DNA of 64,000 nucleotides from Tridacna crocea (Eukaryota > Mollusca > Bivalvia > Cardiida > Cardiidae): positions 46,292,992-46,356,991 of the forward strand of contig OX031065.1 of the NCBI GenBank assembly GCA_943736015.1. The letters run 5' to 3'. Both the position numbers and the translations under genes were made by a program. Below, piece by piece: positions 1 through 13,600 of the stretch. Below the pieces are notes generated by a model. That model was given only the letters and a program-made list of their open reading frames with translations. It made no database searches and had not been told where the DNA came from. Every line of letters begins with the position of its first letter. Position 1 is the first letter of the stretch.

Positions 1-207
1 TTTAGAATGTTCCACACTGATAGCAGTTGCAGAAAACAAATTAAGTGTTGCAAGAATTATGAAATCTGTCTTTTGAAAGGAAAAAAAACATTGTGGGAAA
101 TGGAGAAAATGCTGGTTATCAGCATTTTCTCCTTTTCCAACAGTGTTTTCAAAATTGCTCTTTTCCTTGAGGTTGCTAAAACTTGAGATTGTGAGGTATA
201 GGCTTAA
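1..207 (-). mobile_element. Palindromic MITE A, cut by window start
   Basis: Central stem at ~86-155 with AAATGCTGGTTATCAGCATT at its dyad; L end decayed near 200. The R end is degenerate or outside the window. Confidence 0.75.
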
Positions 208-485
208 ACAGTTATAGGTTAGTGAAGCTTGATACAAAATCACATTGTAGAAAAATAAATATAAACAGTAGGACCATTATTACTGTTCATAGCTAACCTG
301 AGAACCTTGTTTGCTATATTTCCTATTCAAAGTAAAATGGTTTTCAACAATTTAAAACCAAAACCCCATTTTAAAGACCCTGGGGAGGAAGGGTTTTGAA
401 AATAAAGTGGAAAAAAATATATTTGTTATCAGCAGTTTTCTATTCCCAAAATATTTTCTACTCTTTCTGATATAAATCCATTGAG

Positions 486-714
486 TTAACCCTTTACCCC
501 ATAAGGCATTTCTATGGTATCTCTAATTGACCCTAAATAACAGCAAGGATGAAGCCGTTTCTTATGTGCATATGACATCTTTTAATAGTGTAGAAAACAT
601 TGTGGAAAAAGGTGAAATTGCTTGTCACAAGCAATTTCACCTTTTGCCACAATGTTTTCCAAAGGCTCCTATAAGCAATGTGTAAAAATGAGTATCTATG
701 GGGTAAGGGGTTAA
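486..714 (+). mobile_element. Palindromic MITE B, complete
   Basis: TTAA on both sides. Ends read CCCTTTACCCCATAAGG and GGTAAGGGG; the core is GAAATTGCTTGTCACAAGCA, distinct from subfamily A. Confidence 0.85.
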
Positions 715-721
715 TTCATGT

Positions 722-816
722 TTCAAAGGATAGAAAGTAGTGCTGGTAAAAGCAGCAAAATGCTGATAACAAGCATTTTCTGGTTAACCCACAATGTTTT
801 TGATAGCCCCATTTAT
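722..816 (+). mobile_element. Palindromic MITE A fragment
   Basis: Decayed core only (AATGCTGATAACAAGCATTT); ends not recognisable. Confidence 0.5.
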
Positions 817-1258
817 TAGTCTTACACGAAACTTTGCAACAAATGCGCAGCTGAAATACAGACCACAACCTGGTGGGATTCAAACCCATACACATGAGAT
901 GTTCATTTATCGAGGTTCAAAAGACCAACACCATAACCACCGAGCCAAAGAGAATTCTCTTCAATGCAGTTGTTAGGTATTGATTTAACCCTTTCCCAAA
1001 CAAGCCCTGCTTTTTACGTGTCTGCAGTAAAAGTCTTTTGAAAACACTGTGGGAAAAGGAAAAATTGCTCGTAACGAGCGATTTCTCTTTTTCCCACAGT
1101 GTTTTCTACCCTTTTTGGTAACTTTCTGCCATTTTTTCAAAATTGAAAATTGTCATCTGCAAACTCTTTCAGTTTGGAAGAGACCAAAATTTGTCGTTTG
1201 GGAAAGGGTTAATGCGGGATCAAGCTATGCAGCAATGAAGGAGTGATCTCCCGTAACA
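817..1258 (-). mobile_element. tRNA-derived SINE, split by a MITE
   Basis: On the minus strand it has an A-box-like TTTGGCTCGGTGGTTATGG and a B-box-like GGGTTTGAATCCCACC. Body segments are 817-984 and 1213-1258; a subfamily C MITE (985-1212) sits between them. Relatives at 15573-16296 and 42660-42798. Confidence 0.7.
985..1212 (+). mobile_element. Palindromic MITE C, complete, inserted in a SINE
   Basis: TTAA on both sides. The C core is GAAATTGCTCGTAACGAGCG; ends read CCCTTTCCCAAACAAGCCC and GTTTGGGAAAGGG. Confidence 0.85.
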
Positions 1259-1432
1259 CTTAAGGTTATTAAAACTCAGATTCATTAGGAAATAGGTAAA
1301 TAGGACAGGCCAACTATGTACAAGATACCATGTCTGACATAGACACTGAACAAAAAGCGATCACCAAAGCTTAATTCAGCACTTTGCACTCAAATAAGCT
1401 AATTAAAAATAACACCACAGTAACAATCACAA

Positions 1433-1625
1433 TCATGTTTTTCGAACAGATCTTGAAACATTTCCTTTCTGTAACCTTTCAACCACTTTCGAAACGTCTA
1501 ATGGCTCTGTTTCGTACGGAGTTTCAGAGTTGAAGACCCAGTTGACGTATTTCTCCATTTTTGGCCCATCGATCTCCATGTCGGCTTGGATTATTGCTCT
1601 CTTGAGGTCATCAACAGATATTGGA
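1433..1625 (-). CDS. TSNAXIP1: TSNAXIP1 exon 16, terminal
   Basis: Encodes [20 protein letters not shown] through SVRKT and TGA at 1435-1433. I saw no AATAAA on the minus strand between 1433 and 1210, so the polyadenylation site is not located. Confidence 0.88.
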
Positions 1626-4600
1626 CTGGAAAGGAAATGAAAGAGAAAACAGGATGATGATTATTCTTATCGGTATGTCGCTCTAATGGATAAAGTTACA
1701 TTAAACCTTATCCTGCTAAATAAGGGAAACGAAACTTACAAACTGACTGTGAAAACCCAAATTTTGCTTTAACCCATTACCACACAATCCATACTTTTGA
1801 CGCCCCTGAGAAAGAAGCCTTTTGAAAACACTGTGGGAAAAGGAGAAGATGCTGGTAACCAGCATTTTCTCCTTTTCCCACAGTGTTTTCTACCCTTCCC
1901 AGAACAAATTTCAATTTTTCAGTCACCTTTGTTTTGTTGTATGCAAATGCTTTCAATTTAGACCAGTCTAAAATTTTCTTGTGTGGTAAAGAGTTATCCA
2001 GGGATAGGGCTGTGCCACTTGTAAAATATTACTGATGATGTTCACCAGAGGAAATAAATTTTGATCTTTCATCATAAAAAATATATATTCTGTATTTACT
2101 TACTTGGTGTCCAGCTGAGCTTTTATTTCATCTACATATTTGTGTTTCTGTTGTAGATCCCATTTTCTAACTTCGTCCAAAAATGGCCCCGTTCTACCTT
2201 CATCATCCTGAAAGTAGGATGGACTTTTTTATTCCTTTGGTCATTAACCCTTTACTCCATAGATACTCATTTCTACACATTGCTTACAGGAGCCTTTGGA
2301 AAACATTGTGGCAAAAGGTTACCAGCATTTTCTCCTTTTCCCACAATGTTTTCTAAAGGCTTCTTTCTTTCAAAGGGTCGTCAAAAGTAGGGATTGTGTG
2401 GTAATGGGTTAATAAGAGTTATTAAGACTTGGGAATTGTATGGTAAAGAGTCAAAGAAATGTCTCTATAATGGTATGACTACATACACTGATAAAACACA
2501 TCTCAGACACTTGCGTTACTTCTGCTTGCACAGGCAGGCCCAACAATAAAACTGACAATGTGAGAGCAAAACTGGTGTCCGTGGTCGTGAGGTAGAGCAT
2601 CCGCCTCATAACCTAAAGGTCCTGAGTTCGATACCCGGGAGCGGGTGTCAACTTTGGGATTTTTCATTGGCCCACACATTAGGCGCGAGTACTGGTGTAG
2701 TTCCCAGGAAGCAGAATCGCGAGAGATTAGTATAAGTTGTAAGAACTTGTTTCTCAATCGATGTAAAATAAATATGTTTAAACTAAACTAAAACTGGACT
2801 AACCTCCATAAATAAGTTTTTATACTCTATTTCGTCCACCTCCTTATTGTCCATTTCTGCTTCGGCTGCTGTTGCCATGGTAGCAAGAGCATCGGCATCA
2901 ATCTCTCCAAAATAACTAGACACCCCTTCTCTGAAAGTACATGTACAACAATTAAGAAAATTCTTATTTCAGAAATTAATCCTTTACCAAACAATCCCAA
3001 GTTTTAACTAGCCTGAGAAGACAGCCTCTTGAAACATTGTGGGAACTGCAGAAAATGGTAGTAACCAGCATTTTTCTCCTGTCCTACAAAGTTTTCTAGC
3101 CTCACAAAAACACTTTTCAACATTTGAGGAACAATTAGGCTGTAGTTTGCTAATGCTTTTAACCCTTTCCAAAACAAGCCTTGGTTTTTATGTGTGTGCA
3201 GTAAAAGTTCTTTTGAAAACACTGTGGAAAAAGGAGAAATTGCTTGTAATGAGCAATTTCTCCTTTTCCCACAGTGTTTCTACCCTTTTTGAGAACTCTC
3301 TGCCATTTTCTCCAAATCTATCCCTTTCCCATAGTGTTTTCTACCCTTTTTGAGAACTTTCTGTCATTTTCTCCAAATCTAAAAATTGTTGTCTGCAAAC
3401 TCTTTTGGTATGGAAGAGTCCAAAATTTGTTGTTTGGGAAAGGGTTAACTCTTGGCAGTCTAAATCCTGGTCATTTGGTAAGGCACAAAATTCCTGAGAT
3501 CTGATTTCTCTATTTCCTTTTTTGTCCATTTACAAACTGTTTTCAAAATCATTTTAGTTATATCATCCTCTTTGACAAGGATGAAAACATTCAGAGAAAG
3601 GAGAAATTGCTTGTGACTATCAATTTCTCCTTTTTCCACTCTGTTTTTGAAAGCTTTAATTCTCTGGGTTGCTAAGAAATGTGATTGTTTGGTACATTGT
3701 TAACAAAAAATCGCAAAATATTTGACAAAGCCACCTGTCTGCTTTCCCAGAAAACCATACAAAAATGCAAGCATGCATTCAAGCATGCACAGACAGACAG
3801 ACAGACAGACACACATACACCAAAGCAACATCTTGACTACTACATTTCGCTCACTGCAAGTGACACCATCTGTTTTCTAAAATAATAGATGTTTATAGTG
3901 GCTTATATAGAGGTTTATAGAGGTTTTTAATCCTTTACCAAACAATCCCTGGTTTTTACGACCAAGTAGGCTTGACAAAAATGCACTGTTGCTCACAAGC
4001 CATAAATTAAAAAATTGGAATGATATTTAGAATTGCAGGTAAATACTACTCTGATCTTTACCAAGAGACAAAATTGAACAATATTTGAGAAATTGAAAAC
4101 AATTGCAGGCAGTAAATTAAAGGTGGATAAAATGACAAAATACTAGTATGTCTTTGATAGGTCAGAAAACATTGTGGAAAAAGGAGAAAATGCTGGTTAC
4201 CAGCATTTTCTCCTTTTCCCATAATGTTTTCAAAACTCTTCTTCATTAGGTTTGTCAAAACTAGGGATTAACAGTTTTTAAGTTTTCTCCATTAGGGTTG
4301 CTTAAATTCAAGATTTAAAATGTTAAAACTAACTTGAACTCTGCCTTGGTGAGTTTGCCCTGGTTTCCTTTGTCCATGTCTATAGATGTTAGATGGTTCA
4401 TCAGTTTCTGAATCATTTGTAATTGGGTGTGATAAACCTCCTCGTCAATCTGCGTCAAGATAAAGATTATTGATTGATTGATTGTATGGTGTTTAACACC
4501 GGTTTCAACACTATTTCAGTTATATTGCAGTGGCCAGTGCACCTATCCATGCTTTCCTGTAGTCTCTTTTACCAGTACTCTGCACAATTTTTCTTTCAAA

Positions 4601-7600
4601 GCCACTGGCTGCTTTCCCACATATCCTACACTGAAACAATGCTCAGTGGTGGGAGAGGAATGAATCCTATCACAATAGACTATCATCAATCCTTGGAAAG
4701 AAAATGGCTGAGCCAGAGATTGAGCCCACAACCCCTAGTTCTAAAGTCCTGCATGTTACCAAATGAGCTACCGGGTTCAGCAATAATTGAATGAAAGGGA
4801 TCAAACTCCAAGTACCATTTTAAACAAAACATTCAAATATGACTAGTTTCAGTATTCTAAAGCTATGAACAGCAAAGTTTTTGAATAGTCCAAATTCAAA
4901 GCATCTGCAGGCATCACTTTAAATGGAGCTTAAAAGATTGAACATGGTGGGAAAAGGAGAAAGTGCTGGTTACCAGCATTTTCTCTGTTTCCGAGTATGT
5001 TTTCGAAAGCCCTCTTTGTTAGAATCGTTAAAACTCAGGATTTTGCAGTAAAGATATAATTCTTTACCTCACAGTTTCAACTTTTAATGACCTTTCTAGA
5101 AATAGGCTTTTGAAAACATTATGACAGAGGAGAAAATTATTCAGATGATATAAGTGTTATATTCAGTAAACTGCTTTTAGAATTTTGACCAATCTATAAA
5201 TATGTCTATGGAATTCTGTTGTAGAAGTGACCTTGACTTATGCTTTTCCCTGACAACCATAAACTTAAATGCCCAAGAGAAAGAAGCCCTTTGAAAACAT
5301 TGTGGGTAAAGGAGAAAATGCTGGGTGCCAGCACTTTATCCTTTTCCCACTATATTTTCTACCTTTTCAGTCCCCATCTGTCTGTCTGAGTCTGGACTAT
5401 TTGTCTTGAACTGCTTTCTGATTTTGAAAATATCAAATTTTCACATAATTTAAGCAACTTGATAACCTTGAAAAGGCAATGTGTTGAGTCGGGGTTTCAG
5501 AGCCAAGACTTAACAGTCAAGGTCACCAAATGGGCTCAAAGGTCACATGGACTTGATAACTACCTTTAAGCATAATTTATATCGCCTTTCTTTGCAGACT
5601 TCATTATATGTTTACCAAATGACAAAACTGTAGACATGTTCAAATTGAAAGCATTTGCAGATAACAACATACATGTGAATCAAAAAATGAATTTTGAATT
5701 TCAAAAGGTAGAAAACATGGTCACCAGCATTTTCTCCTTTTCCCACAATGTTTTCAAAGGCTTTCTTTCTCAAGTTCGTTAAAAGTCAGGATTGTGTGGT
5801 AAAGAGTTATATGAAAATATATTGAATACTGTAATATCATACCTCCCCTGTGAGAACACCATGAAACAAGCCTATATGTTCATCATGATTATATCTCTGA
5901 CAAGCATCATGTAAGTTGTAGCCCCATTCTGTAATCATCTGCTCCAAACCAAATCTTCTTTGCAGATAAATGTACAAAAAGTCACCCATCTTTTCACGGA
6001 CGCCATCTGTTTTCTAAAATAATAGAGATTTATAGTGGTTTATATAGAGGTTTATAGAGGTTTTTAACACTTTACCAAACAATCCCTGGTTTTTACGACT
6101 CTGAGATAGAAGCATTTCGAAAACATTGTGGGATAAGGAGAAAATGTTGCTAACTAGTATTTTCTCCTTTTCCCACATCATTTTCTTCCCTGCAGGAAAA
6201 AATAGTTTAATTTTTGAGTTACGATTTTTTTGTCATCTGCAAGTGCTTTCAATTTGGACTAGTCTAAATTTTTTTTGTTTGTAAAAGGGTTAATTCATCA
6301 ATATCAGTGTCTTTGAATCCACTGAGAGAGATTCTATTTTCATGTTTGAAATAAAATACATGTATTTATACAATCCACTGAATCACAAAAAAAGATTAAA
6401 TGTTTCTCATCTAACAAGTAATTTTGTTGAAATGATTTCCCCCAACGGAAAAATTTACTCAACCGTGTAACTTAAAATCGCTCCCAGTCTGACATTTTTC
6501 ACTGAATTAAAAAAAGAAAAAAAAAGGTATAAAGTTTCACCAAATTCCATTGGATGGTTTTGGAGATATTCTCCTGGACGGACACATGGACACACAGATG
6601 GATTGATGAATGGAAGAACATATAGACAATGATAAAACTACAAGGCTTTTTTTTGGTGGAGGATGAAAATACTTTGAGATCTGAAAGTTCTTTTGAGCAG
6701 AAAATTATACCCCTATCAAACTTTCAAAATTGGAAAGTAACCCAACTTCTGATTGGCTAAACCAAATGGTTTAGCCAATCAGAAGTTGGGTTACTTTCAC
6801 AATTGGAAAATCATGGAGAATAAGACAAAGAATGTCCTCAAGAATGGTTGGTGAATACAGACCCTGACTCGACATCCTGTGCATCTTCAACTGGATCTAC
6901 AATGACCACAAATCCCATTACAGTTGTGAAAAGGGCTTTTCGGATTATATAGAGAATATTTGTTGTTTGTAGTGAAAGATCGAAATTTATTTCATCGAGT
7001 GAACACCATCGGTAATATTTTCACAAGTGGCACAGCCACGAGTGAAGGTATTGCCGATGGTGTTCATGAGATGAAATCAATTTTGATCTTTCACCAAAAA
7101 AAACAAATATTATATTTATTTCATGCTTTTTACCCTTTTTTGGAGAGCTTTATAGAAATCCAGTACAGTTCTTTTCCGTTATTCCCCATGGATAACCCCT
7201 CCCGCATAGCGACACATTACAATATTACGTCAAGCGCGAGAAATGTAAGGTATATGACGTCATATTTCCCATTTGGTTGTGAGGCACACACAATTTACCT
7301 ACGCAACAACAACATGAAAATCGGTATTTTCACTGGTGGTACCAGTGTAAGATCGAAAAATATTTTCACTGCTATTTCTCGATATCTTATCGGAAAGCAT
7401 GAAATAAAATCTGCATATTTTGTTAAAATTATGAATTTGAAAACAAGTTAAACTTACGGCTGCATCATGGGCCCCTTTCTCTCTCCATATATCTTTGATG
7501 AGAAGTGAAGCATCTCTTTTACCGAGACGACGATTGCGAACAGGACCCTCATGTTGCAAGTATTTAGGGACAGATGGACCAGTGCCCTATAAACACGAGA

Positions 7601-10600
7601 AAAACAATGATTCCTCAGATCTTTAACCCTTTGCCAAACAATCCCTGGTTTTTACGACCCTGAAATAGAAGCCTTTTTGAAAACATTGTGGGAAAAGGAG
7701 AAAATGCTGGTAACCAGCATTTTCTCCTTTTCCCACAATGTTTTCTACCTTTCACAAAATAAATTTCAAATTTTCAGATATTTTTTTTTTTGTTGTCTGC
7801 AAATGATTTCAATTTAGTCTAGTCCAATACTTTGTAGTATGGGAGAGGGTTAATACAGAATATATTTTATTTGCTGAAAGTTTTATTTTTGCATTTTTGC
7901 CAATTCCAAATAACAACAATGAGCTGAACCCTTTACCCCACAATTCCGACTTTTACCAACCCTGAGGAAAGGGCCTTTTGAAAACATTGTGGGAAAAGGA
8001 GAAAATGCTGGTAACCAGCATTTTCTCCTTTTCCAACAATGTTTTTTACCCTTCTCAAAGGGGATTTCAAATACTGAGTCATGCTTATTTTGTTGTCTGC
8101 AAATGCTTTCAGTTTAGACCTATCTAAACTTCTGTCATTTGGTAAAGAGTTAAAGGTAAGAAATGTGTAAAGTTCGCTTATTTCATTTGTCCCTAAGCGA
8201 AGTACATGTATGATAAACCTACATATGGCTGGTATATTTTTGAAGTTATTGCAAATACATTTTATTTTCTTTCACAAGTTACCTTGACCTAAGGGTCCAA
8301 AGTAAGAGATAAAGCTTGTTTGGAAGCTCACAATAACGTGTATTACAAGGATCTAGGCTACACATGAAAAACGTGAACTTGGGCTCTCTTGATTGTATGC
8401 ATTTTCTAACACCATCAACTTACTTGTCCATCAAAGTATTCTGCCCCTCCAGCGTCCACGACTTCTCCCGAGGCCATCTCTTGTAGAAGTATGTCAACAA
8501 TCTCGTTACTTGTCTTTCCTTCAGAAAGTTCTTTCCATCGAGCCATACCACCTTTTATGTTGTCCGCACATTTATCCCAGTCAGGTCTGTCGAAGGAAAA
8601 AGTATTCTTTTACAATTTCAGTGATAAGGGTGCAAATGTAACAATTTGCTTGAGCATCTAAAATGTTTACAAACAATCCAGTGTATGAGTTAAAATGAGG
8701 AAAATTGCTTTCGAAAACACTGTGAGAAAAAGAAGAAAATGCTGGTAAACAGCATTTTCTTCTTTTCCCACAATGTTTGCTACTATTTCAAAGACATATA
8801 TCTTCTCATATAAGCCACTTTTTATTGGCCATCTGTGATATCTATCAATTCTGAAGATGTCCTCAATTTCGTTGTTTGGTAATTTTTCTACCACATCTCT
8901 ACCCACAATGTTTTTCAATTGAATATAAAACACATCTTACATCCATATTTTTCTCCACATTTGAATTGCAATTATTTTTTGTTTCTCTAGAATTGGCTTG
9001 CACAGTAATTAACCAATAAACACACAATTCAACTATACTGGGACCTACACTTTTGAAAACATTATGGGAAAGGAGAAAATGCTGGTAACCAGCATTTTCT
9101 CCTTTTCCCACAATGTTTACTAACCTTGGTTAACAAGAATGTAACAGGGGTAGATGCTCATTGCAATTAATTACTTTTTTTGCTTCAATATTTTCAAAGG
9201 TATCTGCTGCAAATGTATGACTTGCATTCACTGAAGAGGTTTTCTTTGCTCATAAATGGTTTAGAATATATGGTTACCAAAAACTTTGGTTTTTTATTAT
9301 CAAATTTATCTATTTTCAATGCATACCTTGGTGTAGAACTTCTTCGAAGAGTTTCACATTCAGTGTAGAACTCATCTCGCTGTTTAACAACCTGTTTGTG
9401 AACCTCCAACAGAGCACTGAAATATTTATATCGATACAATTTTCCCTTGATCAAACAATCTGGTGTTTTAACTTTTTACAAAACATCAAAATTTTAGACC
9501 TGTCCAAACTGAAAGCTTTTGTAAATGAAGAAATTACTAAAAAAATGAAATTTATAACTAAAAGGTTATTAAACATTGTGGGAAAAGGAGAAGATCCTGG
9601 TTTCCAGCATTTTCTCCTTTTCCAACGATATTTTCAAAAGACTCTTTTCTTATGATCACCAAAATTCGGACTTATGTGTTAATCTATTACCACACAATCC
9701 CTACTTTTGATGACCCTGAGAAAGAAGCTTTAAGAAAACATTGTGGGAAAAGGACAAAATGCTGGTAACCAGCATTTTCTCCTTTTCCCATAGTGTTTTG
9801 TACTCTTCACAAAACAAATTTCAAATTTTCAGTCACTTTTATTTTGTCATTTGCAAACGCTTTTGATTTAACCCATTACCACACAAACCCTACTTTTGAT
9901 GCCCCTGAGAAAGAATCGTTTTGAAAACACTGTAGGAAAAGGAGAAAATGCTGGTAACCAGCATTTTCTCCTTTTCCCACAGTGTTTTCTACCCTTCCCA
10001 GAACAAACTTCAATTTTTCAGTCACCTTTATTTTGTCATATGCAAATGCTTTCAATTTGAACCAGTCTAAAATTTTGTTGTGTTAAATAGTTAAACAAGC
10101 CAAAAATTTTGTCGTTTGGTAATGAGTTAAAGAGTTTCATACTGAACAGTCATATTGGCCTTGTATTGTTTGATATTGAACAAGTTTTTTCTTGTAATGG
10201 CTAAGTTTGTCATTTTGTATTTAACCTATTACCACACAATCCCTACTTTTGCCGACCCTGAGAAAGAAGCCTTTAGAAAACATTGTGCGAAAGGAGAAAA
10301 TGCTGGTAACCAGCATTTTCTCCTTTCCCCACAATGTTTGCTACCCTTCACAAAACTAATTTCAATTTTTCAGTCACTTTTATTTTGTCACCTGCAAATG
10401 CTTTCGATTTGGACAAGCCTAAAATATTGGTATTTGTTAAAGAATTAAAGGACCATTTTAACTGTACCAATCCAACACCATAGTTTGCTAATTAAAAATG
10501 TAATGAAAATTTAATGTATTACATTTTTCGACAGTTCAAACTAAACAGGACTTGAAAAAGTACAATACTTACTCATGTTCTTGTTTCAGTCTATCAAAAT

Positions 10601-13600
10601 CATTCTGCATAACTCCAACACTTTCTAGAAGTTCCTGAAATGAACATTTAACGGCAAATCCGAATGTATTCATAAAACCACCAAGCAAGTTTAATTTCAA
10701 ACTGTATGAATTAAATCAAGTTTACGAATACCTCAACCATCCTATGGGCCACAACAACCTCTAATAATCTAACAGTCACTATGAAAATTGCAGATGCTCT
10801 ACATCTTCAAGTAGGAATGCTTCTCCTAAAATTTCAGTCTGGTAGACTTAAAACTACAGGTAGACTATAGACAAATTGTATCCTTTAACTCTATGCCACA
10901 CAATCCCGACTTTTAACAACCCTGAGAAAGAAGCCTTTTGAAAACATTGTGGGAAAAGGAGAAAATGCTGGTAACCCTCTAAACACCAAATTTTCATTTT
11001 TTAGTCACATTTATTTTGTCGTCTGCAAATACTCTCAATTTGGACCAGTCAAAAATTCTAGATCTGTTGTTTGGTAAAGAATTAAGCTATATTTGATTTG
11101 TCACATACAAATGCTTTCATATTGGCCAAGTCTAAAATGTTATTGTCCAGTCACAAGTTAACTCTTTACCACACAATCCCGACTTTTAACGACCCTGAGA
11201 AAGAAAGCCTTTTGAAAACATTGTGGGAACAGGAGAAAATGCTGGTAACCAGCATTTTCTCCTTTTCCCACAATGTTTTCTACCCTTCCAAAACCAAATT
11301 TCAGTTTTTCAGTCACATTTATTTTGCCGTCTGCAAATACTCTCAATTTGGACCAGTCTATAATTCTGTTGTTTGGTAAAGAATTAAGCTATATTTGATT
11401 TGTCACATACAAATGCTTTGATATTGGACAAGTCTAAAATTTTATTGTCCAGTCACAAGTTAACCCTTTCCCAAACAAGCCCTGGTTTTTACATGTCTGC
11501 AGTAAAAGCCTTTTGAAAACACTGTGGGAAAAGGAGAAATTGCTCGTAACGAGCAATTTCTCCTTTTCCCATAGTGTTTTCTACCCTTTTTGAGAACTTT
11601 CTGCCATTTTCACAAAATCTAAAATTGTCGTCTGCAAACTCTTTCAGTTTAGAAGAGCCCAAAATTTGTCATTTGGGAAAGGGTTAATTCAGCCAGACTT
11701 ACATTGTGTTTTTTATCAAGGCCCTCAAAGTCCCTCCTGGGTATGACATCACCATAGTTAGCCACCATTTCATGCAATCTCTGTGTAGCTAGTTTCTCAT
11801 CCTCCCTGGCTTTTCTGCATAGTAACAAAAAGGGTAAAACAAGAGGTTTAAAACTGCCCCTGTCTACTGTCTTTCTACTGTCTCAAAGTATGTAACTGCA
11901 GAAAACTGGCCTTGCTTGGAGATAGATATAAATGTCTATCTTGTATTTGTAAAAGGGGACATTCATACTGCCTTGCTATACTTAGCTTTTGAAAAAACAC
12001 AGTAATGAATTAGCACTGAGACCTAAAGGTCTTGTGTTCAATACCTGCCCTGGAAATTTATTGATCAGAACTGTTACATTATGTTATAATTTAATAGTTG
12101 ATAATGGATTACTTGTACTACTTTAACTCATTACCAAACGAAAAAATTTTAGGCTTGTCCAAATCGAAAGCATTTGCAGACAACAAAATAAAAGTGACTG
12201 AAAATTTGAAATTTGTTTTGTGAAGAGTAGAAAACATTGTGGGAAAAGGAGAAAATGCTGGTTACCAGCATTTTCTCCTTTTCCCACAATTTTTTTGACC
12301 CTGTTGGAAACAAATTTCAATTTTTGAGCTATGTTTATGTTTTTGTCTAGGAGTGCTTTCAATTTGGACTGGTCTAAAAATGTGTCGTTTGGTCAAGAGT
12401 TAAAGAGGATCCTACCGAAAACACTGTGAAGCAAGAAGAAATACTAGTACTTGAAACCAGCATTTTCTCCTTTACCCACAATATTTTCTACCCTTCCCAA
12501 AACAAATTTCACTTTTTGAGTTCCATTTATTTTGTCTGCAAGTGCTTTAAATTTGGACCAGTCTAGAATTGTGTTGTTTGCTAAAAAGTTAAATTACCAA
12601 ACAATGGCTACTTTTGACGACCCTGAGAAAGAAGCCTACAGAAAATATTGTAGGAAAATGTTTTCTCCCCTTCACAAAACAAATTTCAAAGTTTCAGTCA
12701 CTTTTATTATGTTGTCTACAAATGCTTTCGATTTGGACAAGCCTAAAATATTGTCCTTTAGTAATGATTTAAAGACTAGAGTCTTTAGCAGCTGAAAAAC
12801 AATCTGACTATATGAACATGAGAGCATTTTAAGATGTTAAGTAACACGCATAAACTATGAGGTACTGATGATGGATGGTGTCTTTTGGTAGAGTAGAAAA
12901 CATGGATAGAAACGGAGAGAAAATGCTGTTTATCATTTCTTCCACATCTAAGGAAGACACAGGATTGTTCGCAACAGAATCAAGAGCCTCTACTTACTTG
13001 AGTGCTATTTTTAGCATCACAGGATCCTCTTCCTCCTCAGCATCCTGTTTCTGGGACATTTGATAATCTTCCTGTTGGTATCTTAGATCGTTAATGTCTG
13101 ACTGTAACAACTTGCGGGCATCCCTCTCGTCCCTGTACTGTTTGTATACAGATGCGAGTTCATCCTGGAGTTTGTTGACTTGAGTTTGAAGGTCCTTTTG
13201 TTCATTCTTTAAATCTTCTATCTTTCTGTATAAACCCTTGTTTTCATTTTTGAAGTCTGTCATTTCTATCAAGATGAAAATGATTCTTTTCATGAAACAT
13301 GATCCCCGACAAAAGCTGAAAATCAAATCTTTACCAAATCTATGATATGAAGTCAATACTAAAAATAATCTTTACCAAAGAAAATACAAGATTTTTCCCA
13401 AATCCTTTTCTCTTTACCCTAAAACAAATTGAAAGCATTTACAGATGATAAAATTAATATAACTCAAATGACAGTATGCTAGTTACCTGCATTTTCTACT
13501 TTTCCCATACTGTTTTTAAAAGCTTTCAGTCAAATAGCTGCTGATTGTATGGTAAGACTTTAACAAGAGATCATTAAATCCTCCAACAAAAATTCCTGAC

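Noticed and set aside
6960..7451. 163-codon open frame
   Set aside because: Translation of element F, and the same peptides recur from other F copies with disruptions; no known protein.
10155..10448. Recurring peptides such as [18 protein letters not shown] in many frames
   Set aside because: These are translations of the MITE stem in alternative frames, not a protein family.
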